DNA from: Gemmatimonadota bacterium
GTDB lineage: Bacteria; Gemmatimonadota; Gemmatimonadetes; Gemmatimonadales; GWC2-71-9
DNA length: 64,000 nt
Direction of reading: 5' to 3'
Assembly: GCA_003222195.1 (NCBI GenBank)
Contig: QHVB01000029.1
Coordinates: forward strand, 62,001 to 126,000
Shown piece by piece: positions 20,189 through 29,754 of the stretch. Numbering within the stretch: the stretch's first letter is position 1; the number at the start of each line of letters is the position of its first letter. The position numbers were made by a program, and so were the translations under genes. The notes below the pieces were generated by a model, which worked only from the letters and a program-made list of their open reading frames with translations, was not told the DNA's origin and ran no database searches.

Positions 20189-21054
20189 GGCGTGACCCGC
20201 GGATCGGTGCCGATGCCCTCGCCCAGCACGACGTTGTCGAGTAACCGCGTCTTCCCAACCCGAGCCGCGACCACCACGACCGTTCGCGCCGTCACACGGC
20301 TCACGGGCTGGACGTCTTCGTCCACGAGGGCGCAGTACTCGGGCACGACGTCGGGCACACGCATGGCCTCGAGGCCGGCACGCTGGAGTCTGGCGGGATC
20401 GGCTTCGCCGCCGCGCCAGGTCTGTTCCAGCGTCCGGAGCGCGCGTGAGAGTGCGAGCGCGGATCGCCGTTCGTCGGAATTCAGATAGGTGTTGCGCGAC
20501 GACAGCGCGAGTCCGTCCAGCTCGCGAACCGTCGGCGCCACGTCGATCGTCAGCGGAAAGTCGAGGTCCTGCACCAGACGTTTGACCAGCATCGCCTGCT
20601 GGAAATCTTTGCGGCCGAATACGGCGACGTCGGGCTCGACAATGTGAAACAGCTTGGCTACGACCGTGAGCACGCCCGTGAAGTGGCCCGGCCGGGCAGC
20701 GCCCTCGAGCGTGTCGGCCACCGGTCCGGGGATGACGCGGGCGAGCGGCTCACCCGGGTACATGGCGGTGGCGTCGGGCACGAAGAGACAGTCCACCTCG
20801 CGCGCCAGCGCGAGCTGGCGGTCGCGCGGGAGGTCACGCGGGTACCGGTTGAGGTCCTCGGCCGGCCCGAACTGGAGCGGGTTGACGAAGATGCTGACGA
20901 CGACGCGCTCGGCGAGCTCGCGCGCGCGATCCACGAGGCGCAGGTGCCCCTCGTGGAGATATCCCATGGTAGGAACGAAACCGATCGTGTGGCGGCGAGA
21001 GCGCTCGGCGCGAGACCACGAGCGCATCTCGGAAATGGTGGAGAGCTCGCGCAA
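20185..21054 (-). CDS. panC: Pantothenate synthetase
   Basis: Condenses pantoate and beta-alanine with ATP (289 aa). Nucleotidyltransferase HIGH-like motif HEGH in VPTMGYLHEGHLRLV, then SIFVNPLQFGPAEDLNRYPRD and FGRKDFQQAMLVKRLV. TTG is the likely start, as it gives the normal distance to VPTMG, and an ATG nine codons in is the alternative. It follows the small basic gene directly, and panB is just beyond that gene, so both pantothenate-committed steps are in one operon. Confidence 0.96.
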   Translation of the reverse strand: MRELSTISEMRSWSRAERSRRHTIGFVPTMGYLHEGHLRLVDRARELAERVVVSIFVNPLQFGPAEDLNRYPRDLPRDRQLALAREVDCLFVPDATAMYPGEPLARVIPGPVADTLEGAARPGHFTGVLTVVAKLFHIVEPDVAVFGRKDFQQAMLVKRLVQDLDFPLTIDVAPTVRELDGLALSSRNTYLNSDERRSALALSRALRTLEQTWRGGEADPARLQRAGLEAMRVPDVVPEYCALVDEDVQPVSRVTARTVVVVAARVGKTRLLDNVVLGEGIGTDPRVTP

Positions 21055-21231
21055 CTAGAACTCGCGCTTCTTCATCTCCGAAAAGAAGTCACGACGCTCG
21101 ATGTCATCGTCCGTGCTGTCCGGCGGTAGCGTCGGGTCATAGCGCTTGCGCGCCTTAGGCTTGGCCTTCGCGGCCTTCGCCATGTTTTTCTTGATCAGCT
21201 TGGCGAGCTTTTCGTCGTCCGTCTTCGACAC
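21055..21231 (-). CDS. Small highly charged protein of unknown function
   Basis: 58 aa, lysine-rich N-terminal half (KLAKLIKKNMAKAAKAKPKARKRYD) and acidic middle (DSTDDDIERRDFFSEMKKREF). No known domain recognised. GTG start chosen because a strong GGAGG lies 6 bases before it. An upstream ATG would put the start in the AT-rich repeat. It is encoded between panB and panC, abutting panC. The charge pattern would suit a nucleic-acid- or ribosome-associated peptide, but that is speculation. Confidence 0.6.
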   Translation of the reverse strand: MSKTDDEKLAKLIKKNMAKAAKAKPKARKRYDPTLPPDSTDDDIERRDFFSEMKKREF

Positions 21232-21248
21232 GGCTTCCCTCCGGTCAG

Positions 21249-21315
21249 AATGATCAATAATCAATAATCAATGATCAATTTTCAATGATCATTGGACATT
21301 GATCATTGATCATTT
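21249..21315. repeat. AT-rich palindromic TGATCA repeat cluster
   Basis: An island of about 70% A+T in very GC-rich DNA, built from repeated words TGATCA / AATCAAT. ATCAATGATCAA (21267-21278) pairs with TTGATCATTGAT (21299-21310), enclosing the perfect palindrome CAATGATCATTG (21283-21294). It fills the gap between panB and the small basic gene, and the panB stop codon (21312-21310) lies inside the right arm. It may act as a hairpin or terminator-like element, or be a mobile palindromic repeat. Confidence 0.85.
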
Positions 21316-22113
21316 CCCAAAGGAGTGCTCCGGTCCCGGGTAGCGGCCCTCCCGTACCTCGGCCGTGAACAACCGCGCCGCCTCACGGACGTCCTCCGCC
21401 AGCGCCGCATACTTCTTGACGAACTTGGCTGAGAACTGGTCGTTCAGGCCGAGCATGTCGTGCAGCACGAGGACCTGGCCGTCGCACGCCGGACCCGCAC
21501 CGATGCCGATCGTCGGGACCAACAGCGACTTCGTGATCTGCGAGGCGAGCGGCGCGGGGACCAGCTCGAGCACGATCGCGAACGCACCGGCTTCCTGCAG
21601 CGCGGTCGCGTCGGCTTTGAGACGGTCCGCGGCGGCATCGTCGCGGCCCTGCACGCGATACCCGCCGAGCGCGTGCACCGACTGCGGCGTGAGACCGATG
21701 TGGCCCATGACGGGGATGCCGACGTCGACGAGCCGGCGCACCGTCGCGGCCATCGGCTGGCCGCCCTCGATCTTCACCGCGTTGCAACCCGTTTCCTTCA
21801 TCGCCCGGCCGCAGTTTCGCAGCGCATCTTCGGGCGAGATCTGGTAGCTCAGGAACGGCATGTCGCAGACGACCATGGCGCGCTCCGTTCCGCGCCGCAC
21901 CATCTTCGTGTGATAGATCATCTGATCGAGCGTCGCCGACAGGGTGGACGGCGCGCCCGCAAGCACCTGATTGAGCGAGTCACCGACGAGCAGGATGTCG
22001 ACGCCACTGGCATCGAGCAGGCGCGCGAACAACGCATCGTAGCACGTGAGTGCCACGATGCGCTCGCCCTTCTCCTTCATCTCGAGCAACGTCAGCGTCG
22101 TGATGCTAGACAT
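21310..22113 (-). CDS. panB: 3-methyl-2-oxobutanoate hydroxymethyltransferase
   Basis: First committed step of pantothenate synthesis: adds a hydroxymethyl group from methylene-THF to alpha-ketoisovalerate. It is 267 aa, a complete TIM barrel. Landmarks: VALTCYDALFARLLDASGVDILLVGDSL, GGYRVQGR, GIGAGPACDGQVLVLHDMLGL. ATG lies 8 bp inside folK. The folate gene next door is a plausible functional link because the enzyme uses a folate cofactor. Confidence 0.97.
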   Translation of the reverse strand: MSSITTLTLLEMKEKGERIVALTCYDALFARLLDASGVDILLVGDSLNQVLAGAPSTLSATLDQMIYHTKMVRRGTERAMVVCDMPFLSYQISPEDALRNCGRAMKETGCNAVKIEGGQPMAATVRRLVDVGIPVMGHIGLTPQSVHALGGYRVQGRDDAAADRLKADATALQEAGAFAIVLELVPAPLASQITKSLLVPTIGIGAGPACDGQVLVLHDMLGLNDQFSAKFVKKYAALAEDVREAARLFTAEVREGRYPGPEHSFGK

Positions 22114-22528
22114 GTTTCCCTTCCAGCTCGGCGATTTCCCGCTGCCAGAAATCGCGGTTGGGCAGCTCGGGATGGGGGATCGTCAGCCCCGGCTCCCGCA
22201 CGGAGCGCTTGCCGTAGCGAACGATGTCGAGATCGAGGGTCCGCGGTCCCCACCGCTCGCCGCGTTCCCTGCCCCGCTCCGCCTCGATCGCGAGACAATA
22301 CGCCAGCAGCTCGGCCGGGCTCAACGACGTTTCGAGCACCACCATCTGGTTCAAATAGGGCGGCTGCGCAATCGGTCCGATCGGGGCCGTCTCCTCGACG
22401 CGCGATGCGGCGACGAGCCGCGTGCCGGGGAGCGCGCCGAGCCGGGACCGCGCGTGAGCCAGGTGCGCCGCGCGATCGCCTACGTTGGACCCGAGCGCCA
22501 CGTAGGCTCTTTCAATTGACGTTGGCAA
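22106..22528 (-). CDS. folK: 6-hydroxymethyl-dihydropterin pyrophosphokinase
   Basis: HPPK of folate synthesis, 140 aa. Motifs: [15 protein letters not shown] at the start, the pterin/ATP signature [15 protein letters not shown] and [12 protein letters not shown]. It starts 17 bp within the 3' end of the chemoreceptor-like gene and overlaps panB at its end. Confidence 0.96.
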   Translation of the reverse strand: MPTSIERAYVALGSNVGDRAAHLAHARSRLGALPGTRLVAASRVEETAPIGPIAQPPYLNQMVVLETSLSPAELLAYCLAIEAERGRERGERWGPRTLDLDIVRYGKRSVREPGLTIPHPELPNRDFWQREIAELEGKHV

Positions 22529-24599
22529 AACCTCGCGTCAAGTCGCGCAACATCGTCGCCACCTGCTCCAGGTCACGCGTCGCGCGCTCGAGATCGGTGA
22601 GCCCTTCGGCGGCCTGCACGGCGCGGGTCGCCACGTCGTCGGCCTGGGCGCGGTTCTGCCCGGCGATGCTGGCCACCGCGTTGATGCGCTCGCGCAGGCG
22701 CGCGAACGCCTGATTCTGCTCGCCCGCGGCGGCGGTGATGCGTCCCGCGTGGGCGGTCGCTTCCGCCGTCGCGACGACGATAGCGTCCAGGGCTTCGAGT
22801 GCCGCGGCCGACAGCTCCTCCACGTCGCCGACGTTCACTTGGCCGCGGCGCATTTGCTCCACGACTTCGCCGACTTGGGTGTGAATGTCCTGAACCAGCT
22901 CACCGGCCTCGGCCGCGGCGTTGGCGCTCTGCTCGGCCAGCCGGCGCACCTCGTCGGCGACGACGGCGAATCCCTTGCCGTGCTTGCCGGCGCGTGCGGC
23001 CTCGATCGCCGCGTTCAGCGAGAGGAGATTGGTCATGTCGGCGAGCTCGCGGATCGACGCAATGAACCCCGTAATCCGCCGGCTCGTCTGACCGAGCTGC
23101 TGCACCTTGCTCGAGCTTTCCCCCACGAACGCCTTGAGCGCGACCAGACGCTCGATGGCTTCGCGAATCTGCGTGCGGTTGCGGCTGGCGACGTCGCTCG
23201 CCGCCGTCGAAGCACGGGCCGCGCCGGCGCCGTCATCGGACACGCGGCGCGAGACCTGGGACAGGCTTTCGGTCGCCTCGAGGCCGCCGGAGACCTCGCC
23301 TTCCTCGCGACGCACCCCTTCCCGAATGACCCCGGTCGATTGCGCCACCGCCGCCGCCATGCGTTTCAACGCCTCGGCCGTCTGGGCGATGGTGGCGAGC
23401 TGGCGGGTCATGCGCTCGACCGTTTCGACGAGCGGCCGGCGCAAGTCCGTGATGTGCACGGCGGTGGCGAGCTGGCTCGCGAAGGTCGTGATCGTGAGGA
23501 TGTCCTGGCGCCGGTAGCAGTGCTTCTTGTGATGTTCCAGCTCCAACGTCCCGATGATCTGATCGCCGAACTTGAGCGGGACGATCACGAGGCTCTGCAC
23601 GTCGAGCGGCGCGTCCGCGACGCGCTTGTCACGTGTGACATCGTCGATCACAACGGTCTCGCCGTGTGTCGCCACCTCGTTGCGGAGGTGCTTCGTGTCT
23701 GGCGAGGGTTCACCGCGCCCCTCCCGCCCCCGTGCCGAGCGGTGCACGAGGGTCAGTTGGCCATCGTGGAGGCGGTAGATACGGAAGTCGCCCCAATCCA
23801 CGAGGCGGTTGGCGAGGCGCTCGATTCGCTGGAACGAGTCTTCGAGGCTGATGTTGGCTGTGATGACGGCTTCCACGGCGTGGATCTTGTTCAGCTCTTC
23901 GGCGGAGATCGCCTCTTCGATCATCTGCTTCAGCAGCAGGCCGAGGAACGTGAGCACGAGGCCCACGAGGAGCCAGGCGCCCAACGACCACGCGACCACC
24001 GCGCCGACGAAAATGGTCGCGGCGAGGAGCGTCGCGGCGTACGCGATCACCTCGTAGCGCACGATCATCAGCCGTTCAGCCGGCTCGAGCTTCGCGCGGA
24101 TGATGAGCGTGAAGTAGAAGAGCACGCGGCCGAACATGAAATACGCCAGCGCGTACCCCGCAAGCGCTGGCAGGAGCTCGATGCTCAGAACCGGCGCGCC
24201 GTTCGGCATGTCGAGCCAGCTCAATGACGCGGCGTACACGCCGTAGGCCGCGACCAGCGTGATGACTTCACGGCCGAGATTGATCCAGGCAACGCGCAGC
24301 GGCTTGCGTTGCCACACCGAATCGGTGACGATCGTGGCCCCGGCGATGGCCAGCGCAGTCGCGGGCACGCCGACGAGCAGGCTGCCGGCGAGCCCCACGA
24401 GGGCGGTCTGGGTGAGATAGGAGTACTTGCTCAGAGGGACTGACAAGCCGCGCAGCGCCACGGCGGCGCCGAACAGCACGATGATCTCGGGGATCTGCCC
24501 CAACCAGCGGTGATCGGCGCCGAGGACGGCGATGAGCAGCGCAATGCCGGCCCACGCAAGGGCCCGGCTGTAGACCCCGACGGAGCGCGCGACCGTCAT
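22512..24599 (-). CDS. Methyl-accepting chemotaxis-like protein: membrane region, GAF, MCP signalling domain
   Basis: 695 aa. The N-terminal 230 residues hold about six or seven hydrophobic helices (MASE-like, no periplasmic sensor domain). A GAF domain follows (about 250-400, e.g. [43 protein letters not shown]), then a cytoplasmic MCP coiled coil (about 410-690). The hairpin tip is recognisable: [19 protein letters not shown] then [17 protein letters not shown]. No HAMP domain is evident. The start overlaps the trpA stop as ATGA. No CheA, CheW, CheR or flagellar genes are in the window, so it may signal to a non-flagellar pathway. Confidence 0.9.
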   Translation of the reverse strand: MTVARSVGVYSRALAWAGIALLIAVLGADHRWLGQIPEIIVLFGAAVALRGLSVPLSKYSYLTQTALVGLAGSLLVGVPATALAIAGATIVTDSVWQRKPLRVAWINLGREVITLVAAYGVYAASLSWLDMPNGAPVLSIELLPALAGYALAYFMFGRVLFYFTLIIRAKLEPAERLMIVRYEVIAYAATLLAATIFVGAVVAWSLGAWLLVGLVLTFLGLLLKQMIEEAISAEELNKIHAVEAVITANISLEDSFQRIERLANRLVDWGDFRIYRLHDGQLTLVHRSARGREGRGEPSPDTKHLRNEVATHGETVVIDDVTRDKRVADAPLDVQSLVIVPLKFGDQIIGTLELEHHKKHCYRRQDILTITTFASQLATAVHITDLRRPLVETVERMTRQLATIAQTAEALKRMAAAVAQSTGVIREGVRREEGEVSGGLEATESLSQVSRRVSDDGAGAARASTAASDVASRNRTQIREAIERLVALKAFVGESSSKVQQLGQTSRRITGFIASIRELADMTNLLSLNAAIEAARAGKHGKGFAVVADEVRRLAEQSANAAAEAGELVQDIHTQVGEVVEQMRRGQVNVGDVEELSAAALEALDAIVVATAEATAHAGRITAAAGEQNQAFARLRERINAVASIAGQNRAQADDVATRAVQAAEGLTDLERATRDLEQVATMLRDLTRGFANVN

Positions 24600-25378
24600 C
24601 CGTGCACCGCCGCAGCCAGCTCCCGGGTCAACTGCTGCACACCCGAGAGGCCGTCCCTCGCCAGCGCATCCATCAATGCGCTTCCCACCACCACCCCGTC
24701 TGCTGAACGCGCGGCCGCGGCCGCCTGCGCCGGCGTGCCGATCCCGAATCCAACGGCAACCGGGAGTCGCGTGGTGGCGCGAACGCGCTGCACCTGCGCG
24801 TCAAGGTCGGGTGGCACCGTGTCGCGTGCGCCCGTGACGCCGAGTCGGGAGATCAGGTACACGAAGCCGCTGGCGCCGGCCAGGGCGCCCCTGAGCCGGG
24901 CATCGTCGGTGGTGGGAGCGACCAGGCGAATGAGCGCCAGCGAACTGCCCGTGACCGCCTGTTCGACGGCAGGATCGGCGCCGGCGGGGAGGTCGGTGAG
25001 CAACACGCCGGCTGCCCCTGCCTCGCGCGCGTCCTGCGCAAAGCGCTGCGCACCGTAGGAGAGCACCGGATTCAGATACGTCATGATGATGACGGGCACG
25101 GGAGCGTCGGCCTTGCGGACCAATTCCAGCACGCGCGGGACGGTCATTCCGTGCTCCAGCGCCGTCTGCGTCGTGCGTTGAATCGTAGGACCGTCGGCCA
25201 ACGGATCCGAAAACGGTACACCCACTTCGATGAAGTCCGCGCCGGCGCTCGCGACGGACTGGATCGCGTCGAGCGACGCAGCGAAGGTGGGAAAACCGGC
25301 GGTCAGGTACGGAATCAGCGCTCGCGATTTGCCGAGCGCCCGCCACCGCGCCGCAATGGGGGACGCATTCTCAGACAA
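24596..25378 (-). CDS. trpA: Tryptophan synthase alpha subunit
   Basis: Cleaves indole-3-glycerol phosphate to indole and GAP. It is a 260-aa TIM barrel. Catalytic Glu and Asp are in [19 protein letters not shown], with [26 protein letters not shown] for phosphate binding. The likely start is TTG, overlapping the HD-GYP-like gene by 8 bp. It is separated from trpB by two signalling-type genes, an unusual order since trpBA are normally adjacent. Confidence 0.97.
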   Translation of the reverse strand: MSENASPIAARWRALGKSRALIPYLTAGFPTFAASLDAIQSVASAGADFIEVGVPFSDPLADGPTIQRTTQTALEHGMTVPRVLELVRKADAPVPVIIMTYLNPVLSYGAQRFAQDAREAGAAGVLLTDLPAGADPAVEQAVTGSSLALIRLVAPTTDDARLRGALAGASGFVYLISRLGVTGARDTVPPDLDAQVQRVRATTRLPVAVGFGIGTPAQAAAAARSADGVVVGSALMDALARDGLSGVQQLTRELAAAVHG

Positions 25379-26843
25379 AGTAGTCGCTAACGTTGATCCC
25401 GTATTTGACAGGGTCGGTGACCTTGACGATGGTGCGAGGATAACTCCCGTTCGCGTCCTTCTCCGAGAGATCGACGATCGTTCCGGGGGTCAGCAGCGCG
25501 CCGTCCGGCGTCGTGACCAGGCGCACCACCGGCCGGTGGACGTGAGCAACGTCGGGGTTCGCGGTGTGCACGAGCGCCACTTCGTAGGTGTCGAGAATGA
25601 CGCAGGTGCCTACCGGGTAAATCCCGATCAGGTTGATAAAGGCCTTCACCACGACCGCGTCATACCCGCGTCGCGGATTCTCCCACATCTCTTTGAGCAC
25701 TTGATCCGGCTGGATCGGCACGGTCTGATACACACGGCGGCTCGTCGCCGCGTCGAACCCGTCGGCCACCGCGATGACCTTGGAGTAGATCGAGAGTTGC
25801 CGGTTGCGGATCGACTTCGGATAACCGGTCAGGTCGATTTTCATGTGGTGCTCGTAGGCCACGACCATGCCGCGGTACGGGATTTCGCCATAGCCGCGCA
25901 GCCCAAACAGCGTCAACACCCCCAGCCAGGGATGGGCCTGCATGATCCGCCATTCCTCCTCGGTCAGGCCCCCTTCCTTATTGAGGACTTCCAGCGGCAC
26001 CCGTGACTTCCCGACGTCGTGAAACAGCGCCGCCATGCCGAGGTCGTAGAGCTGCAGCTTGGTGAGCCCCAGCTTGCGTCCCAGCGCCACGGAGAAGATG
26101 CAGACGTTCACCGAGTGCGTGAACGTGTATTCGTCGTAATCGCGCAGCGTGGTCAGCCCGACCAGCGACGATTCGTTGTTCAACACCTGATCCACGATCG
26201 CCTGCACCGCGCGCTTCACCTTCTTCACGTTGGCGGTCCGACCCATGCGGATGCTGTTGATGACCTCCTTGGTCACCGCCACGGAGCGCGCGTACGTCCG
26301 CTTCGCCGCTTCCTTCTGCCGTTCTTCCTCCTCGACATCCTCTTCGACTTCGAGCGGTGGCTCGACGCTGATGTGCGACACGCCACCATCGCTCAGCTTC
26401 TGCGACAGCTCGAACAGCTTGTTGGGGTTGGCTTCTTTCGCGGCGTACGCGAGGAGGAGCGAGACGAACACCTGCAGCTGCTTGCGATCCACCCCCTCGT
26501 CGAGCCGCATCGCGCCGATGCCGCACTGCTGCAGGACGTTCAGGATGTGCGAGAAGGAGGCGTAGTTGTCGAGGTCGAGCCGCAGCCGCGTCGAGTTGAC
26601 GAAAATGAATTCGCCCTGGAGCCGGACTTCGAGCTCGCGTTCGACGTCCAGGAGCTGCTTCGTCGTCGCGGCGAGGTCGTCCAGCGCCTTCTGCACCTGC
26701 TGGTTCTCGATCGGATAGAGTTTGAGCGACCGGAACGCCGTGTAGAGGACGACGAGGAAGTCGCGGCCGGCGTGGCGTAGGAAGCCGTCCGTCGTCTGGA
26801 CGGTTTCCAGCATCGAGGGCCGTTTGTCGCCGGGCGCGGTCAC
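25371..26843 (-). CDS. Divergent HD-GYP-domain protein with a shared N-terminal domain
   Basis: 490 aa. Residues about 30-135 form an N-terminal domain (LYPIENQQVQKALDDL, LQGEFIFVNSTRLRLD, GVDRKQLQVFVSLL) that resembles the N-terminus of the HEAT gene just upstream. An acidic linker (EVEEDVEEEERQKE) follows, then an HD-GYP-like domain: THSVNV, FHDVGK (His275-Asp276), AHPWLG (His304), EHHMKIDLTGYP (331-342) and ADGFDAATSRRVY. The signature HHExxDGxGYP is altered to HHMKIDLTGYP, so c-di-GMP hydrolysis is uncertain. The C-terminus VKAFINLIGIYPVGTCV is typical of the subfamily. GTG start overlaps the HEAT gene stop (GTGA). Confidence 0.85.
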   Translation of the reverse strand: MTAPGDKRPSMLETVQTTDGFLRHAGRDFLVVLYTAFRSLKLYPIENQQVQKALDDLAATTKQLLDVERELEVRLQGEFIFVNSTRLRLDLDNYASFSHILNVLQQCGIGAMRLDEGVDRKQLQVFVSLLLAYAAKEANPNKLFELSQKLSDGGVSHISVEPPLEVEEDVEEEERQKEAAKRTYARSVAVTKEVINSIRMGRTANVKKVKRAVQAIVDQVLNNESSLVGLTTLRDYDEYTFTHSVNVCIFSVALGRKLGLTKLQLYDLGMAALFHDVGKSRVPLEVLNKEGGLTEEEWRIMQAHPWLGVLTLFGLRGYGEIPYRGMVVAYEHHMKIDLTGYPKSIRNRQLSIYSKVIAVADGFDAATSRRVYQTVPIQPDQVLKEMWENPRRGYDAVVVKAFINLIGIYPVGTCVILDTYEVALVHTANPDVAHVHRPVVRLVTTPDGALLTPGTIVDLSEKDANGSYPRTIVKVTDPVKYGINVSDYFV

Positions 26844-28579
26844 GATCCCGCTCCCACATCGCGCAGCGCGCGGCTCACGGCGTTGCGCACGAGTGGTTCC
26901 TTATCCTGCGTCACCTTCTGCAAAACCTCGCGCGCCGCGGGTGTCCGAATCTTGCCAAGTGCCATCGCCGCGCAGGCGCGTGTCTCGGGATGCCCCTTGC
27001 GGCCGAGGAGACCGCCCTTCGCGAGGAGCAGCTTCTCGAGCGTAGGAATCCCCGCCTCGCCCGCCAGGGCGCCATACGCCTCGAAGAACGCCATCTTCTC
27101 CGTGAGATCGGCGTCCTTGAGCTTGTTGCCCGTCACCGCCGCCTCGATGCGCGGAAAGGCGTTGCGATGGCCGCGTTGGCCGAGGAACTTGACCGCCGCA
27201 ATGCGGACGTCGCGTTCCTGATCGTCAATCGCCTTCTCCAGCAGCCGCATTGCGCTGGGGCTTCCGATCGTCGTAAGCGCTTCCACGACAGCCAGCTTCA
27301 GCTCCCGTTCACCGCGCTCGAGCAGCGGACCCATGCCGTCCGGTGCACCCGGCAGCTTGAGCCGGCCGGCGAGCCGCACCATCTCCAGCTGCACGGCCGG
27401 ATCGGTGCTTGCCAGTGCCTTGAGTACTTCCGCCGCGTTGGCCTGCGCCAGTCGTTCCGCGGCGTTCTGCACGAGGCTCTTGACGCGCTCGTTCGTCAGC
27501 TTCGGCAACCATCCCATCAGCGTCCCGAGCGCGTCCGCTCGCAGCTCGCCGAACAGGTCGCTCAGCTCTTCCTCGGTCGGGTGGCTGGTCGCCTCATCGA
27601 GCGACTGCAGCAGCTGCGCCAGCGCGTCGGGCTGGGACAGTCGCGCCGGCAGCGCTTCGAGGATCTGCCGATGTTCCGGAATCAGCTCGCGCGCCCGCTG
27701 CAGGACGACTTTGCAGTCCCGCAGGATCAATGCGACGGAGCGGAAGTCGCCGGCGCCCAGCAGATACGGAATGAAGTTTTCGACGATGGAGATCAACTCG
27801 GCGCGGACCGTGCCGTAGGTCTGCAGTTCGAGCAGATCGAACAACATCGCAAGCACGTTGCCGCGCAGGTCCTGCGCGTATTCGCGCTCGACTTCCTTGT
27901 GGAGATACTCGATCTCCTTGTCGTCGAGGAAATACAGTGTCGTATCGAAGTCGTCGATCGACACCAGTCCTTCGCGCTTGGGCGGCGCTTCTTCCTCTAC
28001 CTGTCGGCGGACCGTCGTGGTATCAGGGGAGCCGCCATCGCCGCCCGGGGTCCCGCCGCCGCCGCCGCCGAGCGTGGGCGCGCCCTTCTCGGTGCGCTCG
28101 ATCGGCACCGCGTTCTCGCTCGCGAGCTCGCGGAAGGTATAGGTGACGAACTGGAAGTCTTCCGCCCAGAGCAACGTCAGCAGGTCATCGGGCGCGTCGG
28201 CCTGCAGGTTCTTCGCCTGCTGCAACACCGACAGAAAGCGCACGATCTCGGCGTCCTCGATGCCGGGCTTGAACGTGAGCGAGCGCACGCCGTCCTTGTA
28301 CAGCGTCCACGCAATGCTCTCGTTGCGCTGATCCTGGCTGTAGATCGCGTTATCCTCCCAGCGAATGTCCGTTTCGCCGATGTCGAAGATCAGATCGTCC
28401 GTCGCCTGCCAGATCTGACGGAAGGCGGTGCGGATGTTGTCGACGGCGCGCTGGTAAACGGGATTGTTCGGCAGGTACAACTGCGTCGCCCGCATCCCCT
28501 TGCTGATGACTTGCATCAGCTCCTCCACCTGCGACGGCGGGAGGGCCAGCTCGGGGATTTGCGAAGCGGGATTCGTCAG
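26840..28579 (-). CDS. HEAT-repeat protein with N-terminal domain shared with HD-GYP neighbour
   Basis: About 579 aa if it begins at a CTG that overlaps the trpB stop as CTGA (start [20 protein letters not shown]). The first ATG/GTG/TTG in frame is a GTG at 28528, which removes 17 residues. The N-terminal domain ([49 protein letters not shown]) parallels that of the downstream HD-GYP-like protein. A Gly-rich linker ([13 protein letters not shown]) leads into alpha-helical HEAT/armadillo repeats in the last 220 residues (e.g. [38 protein letters not shown]). No enzymatic motif is seen. It is likely a scaffold or partner of the HD-GYP-like protein. Confidence 0.8.
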   Translation of the reverse strand: MTNPASQIPELALPPSQVEELMQVISKGMRATQLYLPNNPVYQRAVDNIRTAFRQIWQATDDLIFDIGETDIRWEDNAIYSQDQRNESIAWTLYKDGVRSLTFKPGIEDAEIVRFLSVLQQAKNLQADAPDDLLTLLWAEDFQFVTYTFRELASENAVPIERTEKGAPTLGGGGGGTPGGDGGSPDTTTVRRQVEEEAPPKREGLVSIDDFDTTLYFLDDKEIEYLHKEVEREYAQDLRGNVLAMLFDLLELQTYGTVRAELISIVENFIPYLLGAGDFRSVALILRDCKVVLQRARELIPEHRQILEALPARLSQPDALAQLLQSLDEATSHPTEEELSDLFGELRADALGTLMGWLPKLTNERVKSLVQNAAERLAQANAAEVLKALASTDPAVQLEMVRLAGRLKLPGAPDGMGPLLERGERELKLAVVEALTTIGSPSAMRLLEKAIDDQERDVRIAAVKFLGQRGHRNAFPRIEAAVTGNKLKDADLTEKMAFFEAYGALAGEAGIPTLEKLLLAKGGLLGRKGHPETRACAAMALGKIRTPAAREVLQKVTQDKEPLVRNAVSRALRDVGAGS

Positions 28580-29754
28580 AGCGTTGCTCCCGTAAGCTCG
28601 GCGACCATGGCGACGTCCTTGTCGCCACGGCCGCTCAGGTTGATCAGGATGAGTTCGTCAGAGGCTCGCTTCGCCTGCATGACCCAGGCGATCGCGTGGG
28701 CGCTCTCGAGCGCCGGGAGGATGCCTTCCAAACGCGAGAGGGCGGCGAAGGCGTCCAGAGCCTCCCGGTCCGTCACGGCTTCATACAATACGCGACCCGT
28801 GTCCTTCAGGTAAGCGTGTTCGGGGCCCACACCGGGATAATCGAGACCGGCCGAGACGCTATGCGCCGGTTGCACCTGTCCATCGGCATTCTGCAACAGG
28901 TAGCTCATGCTGCCGTGAAACACGCCGGGACGACCGGCGCCAAGCGTGGCGGCATGCTTCTGTGTCTGCATTCCCTCCCCCGCCGCTTCGACACCCACGA
29001 GCTTCACCGATTTGTCGTTCAGAAACGCGGTGAAGATGCCCATCGCGTTCGACCCGCCGCCGACGCATGCGACCACCATGCTCGGCAGCCGGCCAACCTG
29101 CTCCAGCATCTGGGCGCGCGCCTCCCGCCCGATCACTGATTGGAAGTCGCGGACCAGGCGCGGGAACGGGTCGGGTCCCACGACGGAGCCGATGATATAG
29201 TGCGTCGACGTGACGTTCGAGACCCAGTCGCGCAGCGCCTCGTTCGTGGCGTCCTTCAAAGTGCGCGTGCCGGACGTGACGGGCACGACCGTCGCCCCCA
29301 TGAGCTCCATGCGGTAGACGTTGAGCCGCTGCCGCCGCATGTCCTCCTCGCCCATGTACACCACGCACTCGAGCCCAAACCGCGCACAAACCGTGGCGGT
29401 CGCGACGCCGTGCTGGCCGGCACCGGTTTCCGCGATAATGCGCCGCTTGCTCATCCGCTGGGCGAGCAGCACCTGCCCCAAGGTGTTGTTGATCTTGTGG
29501 GCGCCGGTATGGTTCAAGTCTTCTCGTTTCAGCAGGATTTGGGCGCCTACCTGCGCGGAAAGGCGCGGAACGGCGCTGATGGGCGTGGGCCGCCCGACAT
29601 AGTTCTTGAGGAGCGCTTCGAGCTCGGCCCAGAATCGCGGATCGTTGCGAGCCGCGTCGTAGACGCTGGCCAGCTCCTCGAGCGCGTGCATCAGCGTCTC
29701 GGGGACATACCGGCCACCGTAGGGACCGAACCGACCGAGCTGCGTCGCGGTCAT
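28576..29754 (-). CDS. trpB: Tryptophan synthase beta subunit
   Basis: PLP enzyme joining indole and serine, 392 aa. The PLP lysine lies in [13 protein letters not shown], the phosphate loop is [10 protein letters not shown], and [12 protein letters not shown] is conserved. ATG overlaps the trpC stop (ATGA). It is followed by the HEAT gene rather than trpA. Confidence 0.98.
   Translation of the reverse strand: MTATQLGRFGPYGGRYVPETLMHALEELASVYDAARNDPRFWAELEALLKNYVGRPTPISAVPRLSAQVGAQILLKREDLNHTGAHKINNTLGQVLLAQRMSKRRIIAETGAGQHGVATATVCARFGLECVVYMGEEDMRRQRLNVYRMELMGATVVPVTSGTRTLKDATNEALRDWVSNVTSTHYIIGSVVGPDPFPRLVRDFQSVIGREARAQMLEQVGRLPSMVVACVGGGSNAMGIFTAFLNDKSVKLVGVEAAGEGMQTQKHAATLGAGRPGVFHGSMSYLLQNADGQVQPAHSVSAGLDYPGVGPEHAYLKDTGRVLYEAVTDREALDAFAALSRLEGILPALESAHAIAWVMQAKRASDELILINLSGRGDKDVAMVAELTGATL

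Noticed and set aside
21249-21315. The TGATCA cluster as an origin of replication or DnaA-box array
   Set aside because: No DnaA-box-like TTATCCACA sequence is present and no dnaA, dnaN or gyrB genes are nearby.
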